A DNA stretch of 64,000 nt from the NCBI RefSeq assembly GCF_001679785.1, contig NZ_CP016289.1, positions 62,001 through 126,000 of the forward strand, in the 5' to 3' direction. Positions 1-9,724 of this stretch are shown piece after piece. The notes beneath the pieces were generated by a model that saw nothing but the letters and a program-made list of their open reading frames with translations, was not told the DNA's origin and made no database searches. Position numbers and translations under genes: made by a program. Source of the stretch: Rhizobium leguminosarum. GTDB lineage: Bacteria > Pseudomonadota > Alphaproteobacteria > Rhizobiales > Rhizobiaceae. Each line of letters starts with the position of its first letter. Within the stretch, counting starts at the first letter, position 1.

Positions 1-722
1 AGGCGACCGGCAAGATCCCGGCCGACTGGAAGACCAAGTTCCCCAACAATTCGACGCCCTATACGTCGACAATCGTCTTCCTCGTCCGCAAGGGCAACCC
101 GAAGGGCATCAAGGATTGGGGCGACCTGGTCAAGGACGACGTACAGGTCATCACGCCGAACCCGAAGACATCGGGCGGCGCCCGCTGGAACTTCCTCGCC
201 GCCTGGGCATGGGCCAAGCAGGCAAATGGTGGCGATGAAGCCAAGGCGCAGGAATACGTTGCGAAACTGCTGCAGCACGTTCCGGTTCTCGACACCGGTG
301 CTCGCGGCGCCACGACCACCTTTGTCCAGCGCGGCCTCGGCGACGTGTTGCTCGCCTGGGAAAACGAAGCCTATCTTTCGCTCGAGGAACTCGGTCCCGA
401 CCAGTTCGAAATCGTGACGCCGGCCTTCTCCATCCGCGCCGACCCGCCAGTCGCCATCGTCGACGGCAACGTCGACAAGAAGGGCACGCGCAAGGTCGCC
501 GAAGCCTATCTCAACTACCTCTATTCGGACGAAGGCCAGAAGATCGCCGCCAAGCACTACTATCGGCCGACCAAGCCGGAAGCCGCCGATCCGGCTGACA
601 TCGCCCGCTTCCCGAAACTGACGCTCGCGACCATCGACGACTTCGGCGGCTGGAAAGAGGCGCAGCCGAAATTCTTCGGCGATGGCGGGGTATTTGACCA
701 AATCTACAAGCCGGCCCAATAA
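1..722 (+). CDS. Sulfate ABC transporter substrate-binding protein, 3' part (5' end outside window)
   Basis: This is the C-terminal part (about 239 residues, frame starting at base 3) of a periplasmic sulfate/thiosulfate-binding protein of the Sbp/CysP type. The start lies before the window. Family-typical stretches are visible, such as [14 protein letters not shown] and [13 protein letters not shown], the latter in the region that binds the oxyanion. The TAA stop is followed after 8 nt by cysT, so the gene is the first known member of a sbp-cysT-cysW-cysA operon. The protein would deliver sulfate to the CysTW channel in the inner membrane. Whether it is Sbp or CysP cannot be decided from this fragment. 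Confidence 0.9.
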   Translation, partial: ATGKIPADWKTKFPNNSTPYTSTIVFLVRKGNPKGIKDWGDLVKDDVQVITPNPKTSGGARWNFLAAWAWAKQANGGDEAKAQEYVAKLLQHVPVLDTGARGATTTFVQRGLGDVLLAWENEAYLSLEELGPDQFEIVTPAFSIRADPPVAIVDGNVDKKGTRKVAEAYLNYLYSDEGQKIAAKHYYRPTKPEAADPADIARFPKLTLATIDDFGGWKEAQPKFFGDGGVFDQIYKPAQ

Positions 723-730
723 TAGACTTC

Positions 731-1588
731 ATGAAAGCACATAGCCCCACGCGGTGGCGGTTCAAACGGCCGAGCGTCATTCCGGGTTTCGGAATGGCGC
801 TCGGCTTTACCTTGACCTGGCTCACCCTTCTGATTCTCATCCCGCTCTCGGGCCTTGCCGTCCGGTCGAGCGCGCTCGGCTGGGAGAAATTCTGGTCGAT
901 CGCGCTCGATCCGCGCACGCTGAACGCGCTGCGCATCAGCTTCGGCAGCGCCTTCATCGCCGCGATCGTCAATGCCGTCTTCGGTATCATCCTCGCCTGG
1001 GTGCTGGTGCGTTACCGCTTTCCCGGCAAGCGGATCATCGATGCCATGGTCGACCTGCCCTTCGCGCTGCCGACCGCCGTTGCCGGCATCGCGCTGACGA
1101 CGCTCTACGCGCCGAACGGCTGGATCGGCCAGTTCCTGACGCCGCTCGGCATCAAGATCGCCTTCACGCCTGCCGGCATCGTCGTGGCCCTGATCTTCGT
1201 CGGCCTGCCCTTCGTCGTGCGCACCGTGCAGCCGGTCATGGAGGAGATCGACAAGGAAGTGGAGGAAGCTGCAGCAACGCTCGGCGCCAATCGCTTCCAG
1301 ACGATTTTCCGCGTGCTGCTGCCGGGGCTGGCGCCCGCCGTGCTCACCGGCTTTGCGCTCGCCTTCGCCCGCGGCGTCGGCGAATACGGCTCGGTCATTT
1401 TCATCGCCGGCAACCTGCCGTTCAAATCGGAGATCGCACCGCTGCTGATCATCATCAAACTCGAAGAGTATAATTACGCCGCAGCGACCGGCATTGCGGC
1501 GATCATGCTGATCATCTCGTTCGCCATGCTGCTCGTCATCAATCTCATCCAGAGCTGGAGCAGGCGGAGGTACGGCTATGGCGCTTGA
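731..1588 (+). CDS. cysT: Sulfate/thiosulfate ABC transporter permease CysT
   Basis: A 285-residue inner-membrane permease. About six hydrophobic segments are spread along the protein, and the EAA-type loop that docks the ATPase is visible near residues 175-200 ([18 protein letters not shown]). The sequence [14 protein letters not shown] late in the protein is characteristic of CysT. It starts 8 nt after the binding-protein gene and its 3' end overlaps cysW by 11 nt, so translation is probably coupled. No strong Shine-Dalgarno is visible before the ATG. It forms the sulfate channel with CysW. Confidence 0.95.
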   Translation: MKAHSPTRWRFKRPSVIPGFGMALGFTLTWLTLLILIPLSGLAVRSSALGWEKFWSIALDPRTLNALRISFGSAFIAAIVNAVFGIILAWVLVRYRFPGKRIIDAMVDLPFALPTAVAGIALTTLYAPNGWIGQFLTPLGIKIAFTPAGIVVALIFVGLPFVVRTVQPVMEEIDKEVEEAAATLGANRFQTIFRVLLPGLAPAVLTGFALAFARGVGEYGSVIFIAGNLPFKSEIAPLLIIIKLEEYNYAAATGIAAIMLIISFAMLLVINLIQSWSRRRYGYGA

Positions 1589-2450
1589 TGCGACCGCTCA
1601 ACCGGCAAAGCTGCGGTCGGTAACCACCGAAAACAGGATCGCGCGCTACAGCCTCATCATCCTCTCGCTCGTCTTCCTGCTGCTGATCCTGCTTCTGCCG
1701 CTCGCGGCCGTCTTCGTGGAAGCCTTTCGCAAGGGAGCCGGGCCGTTCTTGGAGGCGCTCGCAGACGCCGAAACCTTCTCGGCGATTCGCCTGACGCTGA
1801 TCGTTGCGGGCGTCAGCGTACCGCTCAACCTCGTCTTCGGGGTTGCCGCCGCCTGGGCGATCGCCAAGTTCGAGTTCAAGGGCAAGGCCTTCCTGACGAC
1901 GCTGATCGACCTGCCCTTCTCGGTCTCACCCGTCATATCGGGCCTGGTCTTCGTTCTGCTGTTCGGCGCCAATACCTGGCTCGGCCAGTGGTTCAGCGCT
2001 CACGACATCAAGATCCTGTTCGCCGTGCCGGGGTTGATCCTCGCCACCATGTTCGTCACCTTCCCCTTCGTCGCCCGCGAGTTGATCCCGCTGATGCAGG
2101 AACAGGGAACGGCCGACGAGGAGGCAGCCCTTTCGCTCGGCGCCAGTGGCTGGCAGACCTTCTGGCACGTGACGTTGCCGAATATCAAATGGGGCCTGCT
2201 TTACGGGGTACTGCTCTGCAATGCCCGCGCCATGGGCGAATTCGGCGCCGTTTCGGTGGTATCAGGCCACATCCGCGGCCAGACGAACACCATGCCGCTG
2301 CAGGTGGAAATTCTCTATAACGAGTATAATTTCACCGGCGCTTTTGCGGTCGCCACGCTTTTGGCCTTGCTCGCGCTCGTAACTCTTGTTTTGAAGACGC
2401 TGCTGGAAATGCGCTATAGCGCCGAAATCGCCGCCAGCCGGCGGCACTGA
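1578..2450 (+). CDS. cysW: Sulfate/thiosulfate ABC transporter permease CysW
   Basis: A 290-residue permease paralogous to CysT. It has about six membrane spans, an EAA loop ([19 protein letters not shown]) and the CysW-typical [20 protein letters not shown]. The ATG lies inside the end of cysT and is preceded by GGAGG about 10 nt upstream, which supports this start. It heterodimerises with CysT and is driven by CysA, encoded 10 nt downstream. Confidence 0.95.
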   Translation: MALDATAQPAKLRSVTTENRIARYSLIILSLVFLLLILLLPLAAVFVEAFRKGAGPFLEALADAETFSAIRLTLIVAGVSVPLNLVFGVAAAWAIAKFEFKGKAFLTTLIDLPFSVSPVISGLVFVLLFGANTWLGQWFSAHDIKILFAVPGLILATMFVTFPFVARELIPLMQEQGTADEEAALSLGASGWQTFWHVTLPNIKWGLLYGVLLCNARAMGEFGAVSVVSGHIRGQTNTMPLQVEILYNEYNFTGAFAVATLLALLALVTLVLKTLLEMRYSAEIAASRRH

Positions 2451-2460
2451 AGGATTTGGA

Positions 2461-3501
2461 ATGGAAGTACGCGTTCAAAACATTCGCAAGGAATTCGATC
2501 GTTTTCCGGCGCTGCACGATGTCTCGCTCGACATCCGCTCCGGCGAGCTGATCGCACTGCTCGGTCCTTCGGGCTCCGGCAAGACGACATTGCTGCGGCT
2601 GATTGCCGGCCTCGAAAGCCCGACGGAGGGGCTGATCTTCTTCGGTGACGAGGATGCCTCGAAGAAATCAGTGCAGCAGCGCAATATCGGCTTCGTCTTC
2701 CAGCACTATGCTCTGTTCCGCTACATGACGGTGCTCGAAAACGTCTCCTTCGGCCTGAAGGTCAGAAACAGTGCGCGGCGGCCGCCGAAGGCCGATATCC
2801 GCAGGCGGGCGCTGGAACTGCTCGACCTCGTCCAGCTTTCCGGTCTGGAAAAGCGCTACCCGGCCCAGCTTTCCGGCGGCCAGCGCCAGCGTGTGGCGCT
2901 CGCCCGCGCCATGGCCGTCGAGCCGAACGTGCTGCTGCTCGACGAACCCTTCGGCGCGCTCGACGCCCAGGTGCGCAAGGACCTGCGCAAATGGCTGCGC
3001 GATATCCACGACCGCACCGGCCACACCACCGTCTTCGTCACCCACGACCAGGATGAGGCGCTGGAACTTGCCGACCGCGTCGTCGTCATGAGTCAGGGCG
3101 CGATCGAACAGGTCGGCACGCCGGACCAGGTCTACGACAATCCGAATTCGCCCTTCGTCTTCGGCTTCATCGGCCAGTCGAACTGCCTTGAAGTCGAGGT
3201 TGCCGACGGCGACATTCGCTTCGAAGGCCGCTCGCTCGGCCTCAATGCCGAAGGCGAGCCGGATGGGACGGCACAGCTCTATTTCCGCCCGCATGACGTC
3301 AGGCTCTGCGAATCAGCTGAAAACTGTATCGCCGGCCAGCCGGTTTCCAGCCGCCGCGTGGCCGGTACCCGCCATATCGAATTGGATATCGGCAACGATC
3401 GCCCGCATATCGAGATCGAATTGCCGCCGAGCGAGGCCGACAGGCTCGACCGCAACCGGGTGGCTTTCAAGCCGACCCGCTGGAAACTGTTCCGCAGTTG
3501 A
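2461..3501 (+). CDS. cysA: Sulfate/thiosulfate import ATP-binding protein CysA
   Basis: A 346-residue cytoplasmic ATPase of the sulfate importer. Walker A GPSGSGKT is at about residues 35-42, the signature LSGGQRQR and Walker B VLLLDEPFGALD follow, and the switch histidine is in FVTHDQDEA. The C-terminal 100 residues form the TOBE-like regulatory domain usual for CysA. AAGGA lies before the ATG at good spacing. It is the last gene of the sulfate operon; a weak hairpin follows the stop. Confidence 0.96.
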   Translation: MEVRVQNIRKEFDRFPALHDVSLDIRSGELIALLGPSGSGKTTLLRLIAGLESPTEGLIFFGDEDASKKSVQQRNIGFVFQHYALFRYMTVLENVSFGLKVRNSARRPPKADIRRRALELLDLVQLSGLEKRYPAQLSGGQRQRVALARAMAVEPNVLLLDEPFGALDAQVRKDLRKWLRDIHDRTGHTTVFVTHDQDEALELADRVVVMSQGAIEQVGTPDQVYDNPNSPFVFGFIGQSNCLEVEVADGDIRFEGRSLGLNAEGEPDGTAQLYFRPHDVRLCESAENCIAGQPVSSRRVAGTRHIELDIGNDRPHIEIELPPSEADRLDRNRVAFKPTRWKLFRS

Positions 3502-3510
3502 TGGAGATGG

Positions 3511-3539
3511 GCGGCGACCGACTGCGCCGCTCGTCTTTT
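3511..3539 (+). terminator. Possible weak terminator after cysA
   Basis: GCGGCG (3511-3516) pairs with CGCCGC (3525-3530) across an 8-nt loop and is followed by a pyrimidine-rich tract, TCGTCTTTTC. The stem is short, so termination is only plausible. Confidence 0.35.
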
Positions 3540-3574
3540 CGAGAGCCGAAAAGGAGCTGTAACACTTTGAATTA

Positions 3575-3621
3575 CTGCATGATTTTATCCTTAAATCGAT
3601 TCCGATTTAAGGAATATGCAG
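3575..3621. repeat. Palindromic intergenic element
   Basis: A nested palindrome. The outer arms are CTGCAT (3575-3580) and ATGCAG (3616-3621); the inner arms are TCCTTAAATCG (3588-3598) and CGATTTAAGGA (3603-3613). It lies in the gap between cysA and the hydrolase gene. The layout resembles short palindromic intergenic repeats I associate with rhizobial genomes. Copy number cannot be judged here. It could also serve as a transcript-end hairpin. Confidence 0.6.
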
Positions 3622-3764
3622 GAGGTCACCGCCGGAATCGCATTTGGCGAGAGTCCCTTGGGCTTTTTGTGATCTAAGGTTGTTTGTATTTCAGTCATAT
3701 GACGAGTAAAACGTTTTCACTTAATCAAAAAGGGCTGAACTAATCCCATAGGAGGCACCTGGCG

Positions 3765-4601
3765 TTGAGGGCGGAGATTTCCTTTGGAAAATCCCTGATC
3801 GGGATTTTGTTTGTAGGACTGGCGGCTGCAAGCTGCACGACGACATCGAAACCGGCGGCAACGGCGGCGAACACCAAGACGAAGCAGGGTCAACCGGCAA
3901 AAGTCACGTTCAATTATACTGCCAAGGATCGCGACTGCCTGCAGCGCGCGATGTATTTCGAATCGCAGCATTCGGACGAGGACGGCTACATGGCTGTCGG
4001 GACCGTTGTCATGAACAGGCTCACCTCTGGCGCCTATCCCCCTTCCATCTGCGGCGTCGTGGCCCAGAAAAGACAATTTGCCCCCGGCGTGATGACGCGT
4101 GAAGTCAAGCCGCAGGCGGAAACCGAGCTCGCGAGCGCAGCCGATGCGATCCTTATCAAGGGCGCCCGCCATCCTGCGGTGAAGGATGCGATGTTCTTCC
4201 ACACAAATGGGCTGAAATTCCCCTACAACAACATGCACTATGTGACGGTTGCCGGCGGCAACGCCTTCTACGAGAAGCGCGACTCCAACGGCATGCTTCA
4301 AACGCCGCCGCCGCTGCCCTCCTACGAGGTGGCGATGAACTATGTGCCCGGCGAAAGCATGCTGCCGCCGCAATTCGAAGCGCTGATACCCTCGGCGGTT
4401 CCCGTTCCTCTGCCGGCTCCGGACCCCATGGCCACCGCGAGCACGGCGCAGATGCGGATCACAGCGCCGGTGACCGCGCCGGAAACATCGCCGGTAACAT
4501 CGGTTGAGCCCGAGCCGGGAATGCCCATTGCGATCCCGACGCCCCGCCCAGCCTATGACAGCGTGATGCTGCGTGAAAGCCTTCCGGCGAACGGCGGTTA
4601 A
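3765..4601 (+). CDS. SleB-like cell wall hydrolase, predicted lipoprotein
   Basis: A 278-residue protein with an N-terminal signal ending in a lipobox-like AASC (Cys24), so it is probably an outer-membrane or periplasmic lipoprotein. Residues about 55-185 match the Hydrolase_2/SleB family of peptidoglycan lytic enzymes: RAMYFESQ carries the conserved Glu66, followed by GYMAVGTVVMNRLTSGAYP and a QFAPG segment. The last 80 residues are proline-rich and low complexity. The start is TTG, chosen because GGAGG (3751-3755) lies 9 nt upstream and the signal peptide begins directly after it. It is transcribed alone and probably acts in cell-wall remodelling. Confidence 0.85.
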   Translation: MRAEISFGKSLIGILFVGLAAASCTTTSKPAATAANTKTKQGQPAKVTFNYTAKDRDCLQRAMYFESQHSDEDGYMAVGTVVMNRLTSGAYPPSICGVVAQKRQFAPGVMTREVKPQAETELASAADAILIKGARHPAVKDAMFFHTNGLKFPYNNMHYVTVAGGNAFYEKRDSNGMLQTPPPLPSYEVAMNYVPGESMLPPQFEALIPSAVPVPLPAPDPMATASTAQMRITAPVTAPETSPVTSVEPEPGMPIAIPTPRPAYDSVMLRESLPANGG

Positions 4602-4682
4602 ACCAACCGCCCTTCCGGTATGAGTTAGATGCAAGCGCGTTTTTGTTGCCGCGGAATTCCGGAGGCAAAACCGCGGCGCGCT

Positions 4683-5915
4683 TTAGGCGCGCTCTTCCCA
4701 GACCTTCGCCAGCTCCACGATCGTCTTGACGGCCTTTTCCATATCCTGGCGGCTGACCCATTCGAGCGGCGAGTGGAATGCATGGCCGCCGGCGAAAATA
4801 TTCGGGCACGGCAATCCCATGAAGGAGAGACGCGAGCCATCCGTGCCGCCGCGGATGCTGCCGCGCACCGGCGTCATGCCGGCCCGGCGCACCGCCTCGA
4901 TCGCGTTCTCGACAATCTCCGGATGACGATCGAGCACCACCTTCATGTTGCGATACTGCTCCTTCACCTCAAAATGATAGGTCGAGCCGGGATAGGCAGC
5001 CATCACGTCCTTGACGATAGCTTCGAGCATCGTTTCCTTTTCCGTCAGCCCCTTGTCGGTGAAGTCACGGATGATGAGGCTCAGCGACGCCTTCTCCATC
5101 GAGCCGGTCACGCCGGTGGGATGGATGAAACCCTGCCTGCCTTCGGTGGTCTCCGGCGCAAGATCCCTCGGCAGCCGGTCGATGATGGCGCCGGCGATCT
5201 TGATGGCGTTTTCCATGCGGTCCTTGGCGAAACCGGGATGGATCGCCACACCTGATATGCTGATCTCGACGCCGTCGGCCGAGAAGGTCTCATCCTCGAT
5301 ATGGCCGGCCGTCTCGCCGTCCATCGTATAGGCGAAGTCGGCTCCGAGTTTCGCTAGATCCACCTTGTTGACGCCGCGCCCGACCTCCTCGTCCGGCGTG
5401 AACAGGATCTTGATCGTCCCATGCCTGATCTCGGGATTGTCGACGAGCATCGCAGCCGCGGTCATGATCTCCGCCAGTCCCGCCTTATCGTCGGCGCCGA
5501 GCAATGTCGTTCCATCGGTCGTGACGATATCATTGCCGATCTGGTTCTGCAGTTCGGGGTGATCGCTGACCCGGATCACCCGGGCAGTGTCGCCGGCAAG
5601 CTTGATATCCCCGCCGGCATAATTCCCGATGATCTGCGGCTTGACATCGGTGCCGCTGAAATCGGGCGCCGTATCCATGTGCGAGCAGAAACAGATGACC
5701 GGCACCGCCTTGTCGCTATTGGCCGGAATGGTCGCATAGACATAGCCGTGTTCATCGAGATGCGCGTCGGCAAGACCGATCTTCAGCAGTTCATCGACCA
5801 GAACCCGGCCGAGATCCTTCTGCTTGCCGGTGGTCGGCTGCGTCGACGAGGCAGGGTCGGATTGCGTGTCGATAACGACATAACGGAGAAAGCGGTCGAG
5901 AACAGTGTCGGTCAT
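4683..5915 (-). CDS. pepT: Peptidase T (tripeptide aminopeptidase)
   Basis: A 410-residue cytoplasmic zinc aminopeptidase of the M20 family that removes N-terminal residues from tripeptides. Metal-site motifs are visible: CFCSHMDTAPD, LLGADDKAGLAEI, FTPDEEVGRG, YTMDGE and a C-terminal GGHAFHSPLEW. The frame is open 33 codons further upstream, but the family N-terminus (MTDTVLDRFLRYV) begins at 5915, which I take as the start. It lies about 100 nt downstream of the phosphoesterase gene on the same strand and may be the distal gene of that operon or a separate unit. Confidence 0.93.
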   Translation of the reverse strand: MTDTVLDRFLRYVVIDTQSDPASSTQPTTGKQKDLGRVLVDELLKIGLADAHLDEHGYVYATIPANSDKAVPVICFCSHMDTAPDFSGTDVKPQIIGNYAGGDIKLAGDTARVIRVSDHPELQNQIGNDIVTTDGTTLLGADDKAGLAEIMTAAAMLVDNPEIRHGTIKILFTPDEEVGRGVNKVDLAKLGADFAYTMDGETAGHIEDETFSADGVEISISGVAIHPGFAKDRMENAIKIAGAIIDRLPRDLAPETTEGRQGFIHPTGVTGSMEKASLSLIIRDFTDKGLTEKETMLEAIVKDVMAAYPGSTYHFEVKEQYRNMKVVLDRHPEIVENAIEAVRRAGMTPVRGSIRGGTDGSRLSFMGLPCPNIFAGGHAFHSPLEWVSRQDMEKAVKTIVELAKVWEERA

Positions 5916-6020
5916 GGCATCCAGTCCAGCAAGATCACACGGACGATATAGCCCTCCTGGGCGATGCGGCAAAAGATTTTTCCACCCGCAGCACGTGAGG
6001 GTTTCTCCAGTCAATCCATT

Positions 6021-6773
6021 TCATGCGCTGCCATCGGATGCCGGAATCGATACCACATGGGAAACAAGCCCGCCGTCGCTGACCTCATGCACGAGGAAGG
6101 ACGGAGCGTCGATCACCGGAAGATCGGCACGGCCTTCCAGCAGAAGCGGATTGGGCAGGCAAAGGGAGCCGCAGGTCTGGACAGGCATCGATCCCAGCCG
6201 GCCAAATGCGGGTCGGTGAACATGGCCACAAAGAATCGCCAGCGGTAGCCTGTCCATCGCCACCAGGGTGCTGAGAAGCGCACTGTCGTTCCTGCATCCG
6301 ACTCGGTCCAGCACCTCGATGCCGATCCTCAATGGCGGCTGATGCATGAAGAGAAGCGAGGGCGTCGTCACGTCCGCAAGCGCGCTCATCAGCAATGGCA
6401 GATGCGGCAGGACATCGCCGTAGCTTTGCCCGGCGACGGTCACATCGACCCCGAGCAGGGTCAGGCCATTGACGGCTGTCCGGAAATGCATCGGTCCCGT
6501 CGCATTAATCCACGTGCCGACGACGGCAAGTTCGGAACGCATCAATTGCACATCGTCACCGTTGCCCGGCAACAGGTGGACAGGGCAGTCCAGCGACCGC
6601 AGGTTTTCGGCGACAAGGCGATAGCCGTGCCGCCATCCGTCATCTACCAGATCTCCGGTGACAACAAGCACATCCGGGCGGAACGTCTTCAGCCACGCTA
6701 TCGCTCGCTCCAGCGTCCGCAGCGACGAAAGGTCCGGCCTCGCATGGATATCGGATATCTGCGCAACAAGCAT
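6021..6773 (-). CDS. Calcineurin-like metallophosphoesterase (CpdA/Icc-like)
   Basis: A 250-residue binuclear-metal phosphoesterase. Motifs in order are QISDIHARPD (DxH), VTGDLVDDG (GDxxD), PGNGDD, FMHQPP and CGHVHRP (GHxH). The third motif is normally GNH(D/E); here the His that usually acts as general acid is Gly, which may change activity. The open frame extends 44 codons upstream into the ABC ATPase gene, but the family N-terminus MLVAQISDIH begins at 6773. It follows the ABC genes by 70 nt, which suggests that the imported compound may be a phosphodiester, though this is inference. cAMP phosphodiesterase is an alternative. Confidence 0.82.
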   Translation of the reverse strand: MLVAQISDIHARPDLSSLRTLERAIAWLKTFRPDVLVVTGDLVDDGWRHGYRLVAENLRSLDCPVHLLPGNGDDVQLMRSELAVVGTWINATGPMHFRTAVNGLTLLGVDVTVAGQSYGDVLPHLPLLMSALADVTTPSLLFMHQPPLRIGIEVLDRVGCRNDSALLSTLVAMDRLPLAILCGHVHRPAFGRLGSMPVQTCGSLCLPNPLLLEGRADLPVIDAPSFLVHEVSDGGLVSHVVSIPASDGSA

Positions 6774-6843
6774 GTTCTGCCTCCCCGCTCCTGCCGGAGA
6801 CACTATGCCAAAATCGACAGCAACGAGCCACCAGCCCAGCGGC

Positions 6844-7902
6844 TCAATCGACACGTTTTCCTTCGGCATCGAACACGTGCAGATACTGGGGCGGGAAGGC
6901 AACATTGATCTTGGGACCTGCCTTCAGCGCTTCGCGGTTCAGCGTGAAGATCTTGAATGGCAGGCCATGCAGGGCAAGGTGCAGGATGATGCCGAAGCCT
7001 GTGGGCTCGACGAGTTCCACATCCGCGGCAAGCCCCGCCCCGCCGTCGCTCATCAGCACATGCTCCGGCCGGATGCCGAGCGTCACCTTTGCGCCGTCGA
7101 CAAGCGGCAGAGGCTTGGCAAGCGGCACGATCGTGCCGTCCTTCAGCTTCACGCCGCCGGCATCATAGCTGGCCTCGAGGAAATTCATCCCCGGCGAGCC
7201 GATGAAGCCGGCAACGAAGAGATTGGCGGGGCGGTCGTAGAGTTCCAGGGGACTTCCGACCTGCTGGACCACCCCGCCATGCATGGCAACGATCCGGTCC
7301 GCCAGCGTCATTGCCTCGATCTGGTCGTGGGTCACGTAGATTGAGGTCGCCTTCAGGTCGCCATGCAGTTTCTTGATTTCGGCGCGCATCTGTTCGCGCA
7401 GGCGAGCATCGAGGTTCGACAGCGGTTCGTCGAACAGGAAGGCCTTCGGCTGGCGCACGATGGCGCGGCCCATGGCGACGCGCTGTCGCTGGCCGCCGGA
7501 AAGCGCCTTCGGCCTTCGTTCGAGCAGCGGATCGAGGCCGAGCTTGGCCGCCGCCGCGGCCACCGCACTGGTGATTTTCTCCTTCGCCACCTTCCGCAGC
7601 CTGAGGCTGTAGCTCATATTGCCGGCGACGTTCATATGCGGATAGAGCGCATAGGACTGGAACACCATGGCGATGTCGCGATCCTTGGGATGCAGCTCGT
7701 TCACCCTGACGCCGGCGATGCGGATCTCGCCTGATGTGACCTCTTCAAGCCCGGCGATCATCCGCAGCAGCGTGGATTTGCCGCAGCCGGACGGACCGAC
7801 GAGCACGACGAATTCGCCGTCCTGGATTTCCAGGTTGACGCCGTGCAGCACCTGCACATGGCCATAGGCTTTGTGGATATTCCGGATATCGATCGATGCC
7901 AT
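6844..7902 (-). CDS. CUT1-type ABC transporter ATP-binding protein (MalK/UgpC-like)
   Basis: A 352-residue ATPase with Walker A GPSGCGKST, signature LSGGQRQR, Walker B AFLFDEPLSNLDA and switch YVTHDQIEAM. A C-terminal TOBE/MOI domain of about 110 residues is typical of sugar and glycerophosphate importers. The start is set at 7902 (MASIDIRNIHKAYG), 4 nt after the stop of the upstream permease; the frame is open 7 codons further but that would overlap the permease. It energises the two permeases encoded just upstream. The substrate is not known from sequence. Confidence 0.93.
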   Translation of the reverse strand: MASIDIRNIHKAYGHVQVLHGVNLEIQDGEFVVLVGPSGCGKSTLLRMIAGLEEVTSGEIRIAGVRVNELHPKDRDIAMVFQSYALYPHMNVAGNMSYSLRLRKVAKEKITSAVAAAAAKLGLDPLLERRPKALSGGQRQRVAMGRAIVRQPKAFLFDEPLSNLDARLREQMRAEIKKLHGDLKATSIYVTHDQIEAMTLADRIVAMHGGVVQQVGSPLELYDRPANLFVAGFIGSPGMNFLEASYDAGGVKLKDGTIVPLAKPLPLVDGAKVTLGIRPEHVLMSDGGAGLAADVELVEPTGFGIILHLALHGLPFKIFTLNREALKAGPKINVAFPPQYLHVFDAEGKRVD

Positions 7903-7906
7903 TTGT

Positions 7907-8737
7907 TTAACCCTTGACCGCACCGGCCGTCAGGCCCTGGACGAGATAGCGCTGGATGAGCAGGAAGAAGAGGCCGGCCGGAATGAGCGCCATGAAGCCC
8001 GCCGCCATCATCTGCCCGAAATCCACCGAGAATTTCGAAACGAAGGTGAGAAGGCCGACCGGGAAGGTCGCAGCGTCATTGCCGTTGATCAGCATCAGCG
8101 CGAAGAGCAGCTCGCTCCAGGCGGCGGTGAAGACGAAACCGAGTGTGGCGGCGATCCCCGGCAGCGTCAGCGGCAAGATGATCTGGCGAAACGCCGTGAA
8201 CTGCGTCGCCCCGTCGATCTTCGCCGCCTCTTCGAGATCCCTCGGAATGCCGTCGAAGAAGGACTGCATCAGGAAAGTGGCGAAAGGCACGTTGAAGGCG
8301 GTGTAGACGATGACGAGCCCGGTCAAACTGTTGGTCAGATGCAGCGGTGACAGGATTTTGAAGATCGGCGCCACCAGCATGACCAGCGGGAACATCTGGG
8401 TCAGCAGCATCAAAGCGACGATCCAGTATTTTGCCCGGAAATTGAAGCGCGACAATGCGTAGCCGGACAGCGAGGCGCAGATTGTCACGGTGACGGCAGT
8501 CGAGGCCGAGACGATCAGGCTGTTCTTGAAGAAGGTCGGAAAGGCACTGTGGCGCAGCACGAAGGCATAGTGATCCCATGTCGTGCGCGACGGCCACATG
8601 CGCACGCCTTCGCTATAGAGCAGGTCGTTCGGCGTCACCGACACCTTGAGCAGCCAGAACAGCGGAAAGAGCGAAAAGGCGATGTAGCAGAAGATCGCCA
8701 GGCGGTGTGCGATGGTGGGAATGACGGATCGTCTCAT
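7907..8737 (-). CDS. CUT1-type ABC transporter permease (MalG-like)
   Basis: A 276-residue inner-membrane permease with about six spans and an EAA loop, DLEEAAKIDGATQFTAFRQI, typical of the MalG side of CUT1 importers. It follows the MalF-like gene by 4 nt and precedes the ATPase gene by 4 nt, so the three are tightly coupled. It carries the substrate handed over by the binding protein encoded at 9774-11033. Confidence 0.93.
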   Translation of the reverse strand: MRRSVIPTIAHRLAIFCYIAFSLFPLFWLLKVSVTPNDLLYSEGVRMWPSRTTWDHYAFVLRHSAFPTFFKNSLIVSASTAVTVTICASLSGYALSRFNFRAKYWIVALMLLTQMFPLVMLVAPIFKILSPLHLTNSLTGLVIVYTAFNVPFATFLMQSFFDGIPRDLEEAAKIDGATQFTAFRQIILPLTLPGIAATLGFVFTAAWSELLFALMLINGNDAATFPVGLLTFVSKFSVDFGQMMAAGFMALIPAGLFFLLIQRYLVQGLTAGAVKG

Positions 8738-8741
8738 GATC

Positions 8742-9677
8742 TCAATCCTTGTTCAGCAGCGTCTGCCGGAGCAGGATGATCAGCATCGAATAGGCAAGCA
8801 GCAGCACGAGCAGCACCAGCGCGATCGCCGAGGCGTAGCCGAAATCGAGCCGCCTGAAGGCTGTCGTGAAGATGTAGCTGGCGACGATCTGCGTCCGGTC
8901 GGCCGGTCCGCCATTGGTCATGACGACGATGAGATCGGCGAAGTTGGAAATCCACACGGTGCGCAGCAGCACGGTGATGGCGATCGTTGGCGCCAGGAAC
9001 GGCAGGGTGATCGAGCGGAAGCGCTGGAACCAGCCGGCGCCGTCGATCGACGCCGCTTCATAGAGATCGCGCGGGATCGCCTGCAGCGCCGCAAGCAGCG
9101 TGATGGCGAAGAAGGGAATGCCCCACCAGACATTGGCCACGATCGGCCCCCACATCGCATAATTGGGATCGGAGAGGATATTACCCGGCTCATGCATCAG
9201 CCCGAGGGCGAAGAGCCAGTGCGGGATCGGCCCGATGACGGGATTGAACAGCCAGGCCCAGTTGAGGCCGGCGAGGAAAGACGGCACGGCCCAGGGCAGG
9301 AAGACCAACGCCTGCGCGATTGCCCTGCCCCTAAACGGCTTGTCGAGCAGCAGCGCCAGGATCAGCCCGAAAACGAACTGCAGGACGACGGAGGCGCCCG
9401 TCCACCACAGCGTGTTCCTCAGCGCCCCGTAGAAGGCGGCATCGCCGGCAAGCTCGCGGAAATGATCGAGCCCGATGAAGCCACCGGAAAACGGATTGAG
9501 CAGCTGGATATCGCGGAAGGCGTAGGAAATCCCGACCGTCAGCGGCACCAGCATCACCGCGATGATCAGGATCAGCGACGGCGCGCTGTAGAGATAGGGC
9601 TCCGAAGCATCGGCAACGCGACGCAGCCATGGCCTGCGGTCGCGACGCATGTCGAGCGTATCGGCGGAAATGGTCAT
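8742..9677 (-). CDS. CUT1-type ABC transporter permease (MalF-like)
   Basis: A permease of about 311 residues with a hydrophobic N-terminal segment and six further spans; the EAA loop is YEAASIDGAGWFQRFRSI. The frame is open to an ATG at 9707. I prefer 9677 (MTISADTLDM) because 9707 has no ribosome site and sits on the edge of the hairpin that ends the binding-protein transcript, but either is possible. It pairs with the MalG-like permease. Confidence 0.9.
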   Translation of the reverse strand: MTISADTLDMRRDRRPWLRRVADASEPYLYSAPSLILIIAVMLVPLTVGISYAFRDIQLLNPFSGGFIGLDHFRELAGDAAFYGALRNTLWWTGASVVLQFVFGLILALLLDKPFRGRAIAQALVFLPWAVPSFLAGLNWAWLFNPVIGPIPHWLFALGLMHEPGNILSDPNYAMWGPIVANVWWGIPFFAITLLAALQAIPRDLYEAASIDGAGWFQRFRSITLPFLAPTIAITVLLRTVWISNFADLIVVMTNGGPADRTQIVASYIFTTAFRRLDFGYASAIALVLLVLLLAYSMLIILLRQTLLNKD

Positions 9678-9724
9678 CAGCCAGAAGTTCCCGTTCGCGG
9701 CGTTCATGCGCCGTCTGTGTCATC

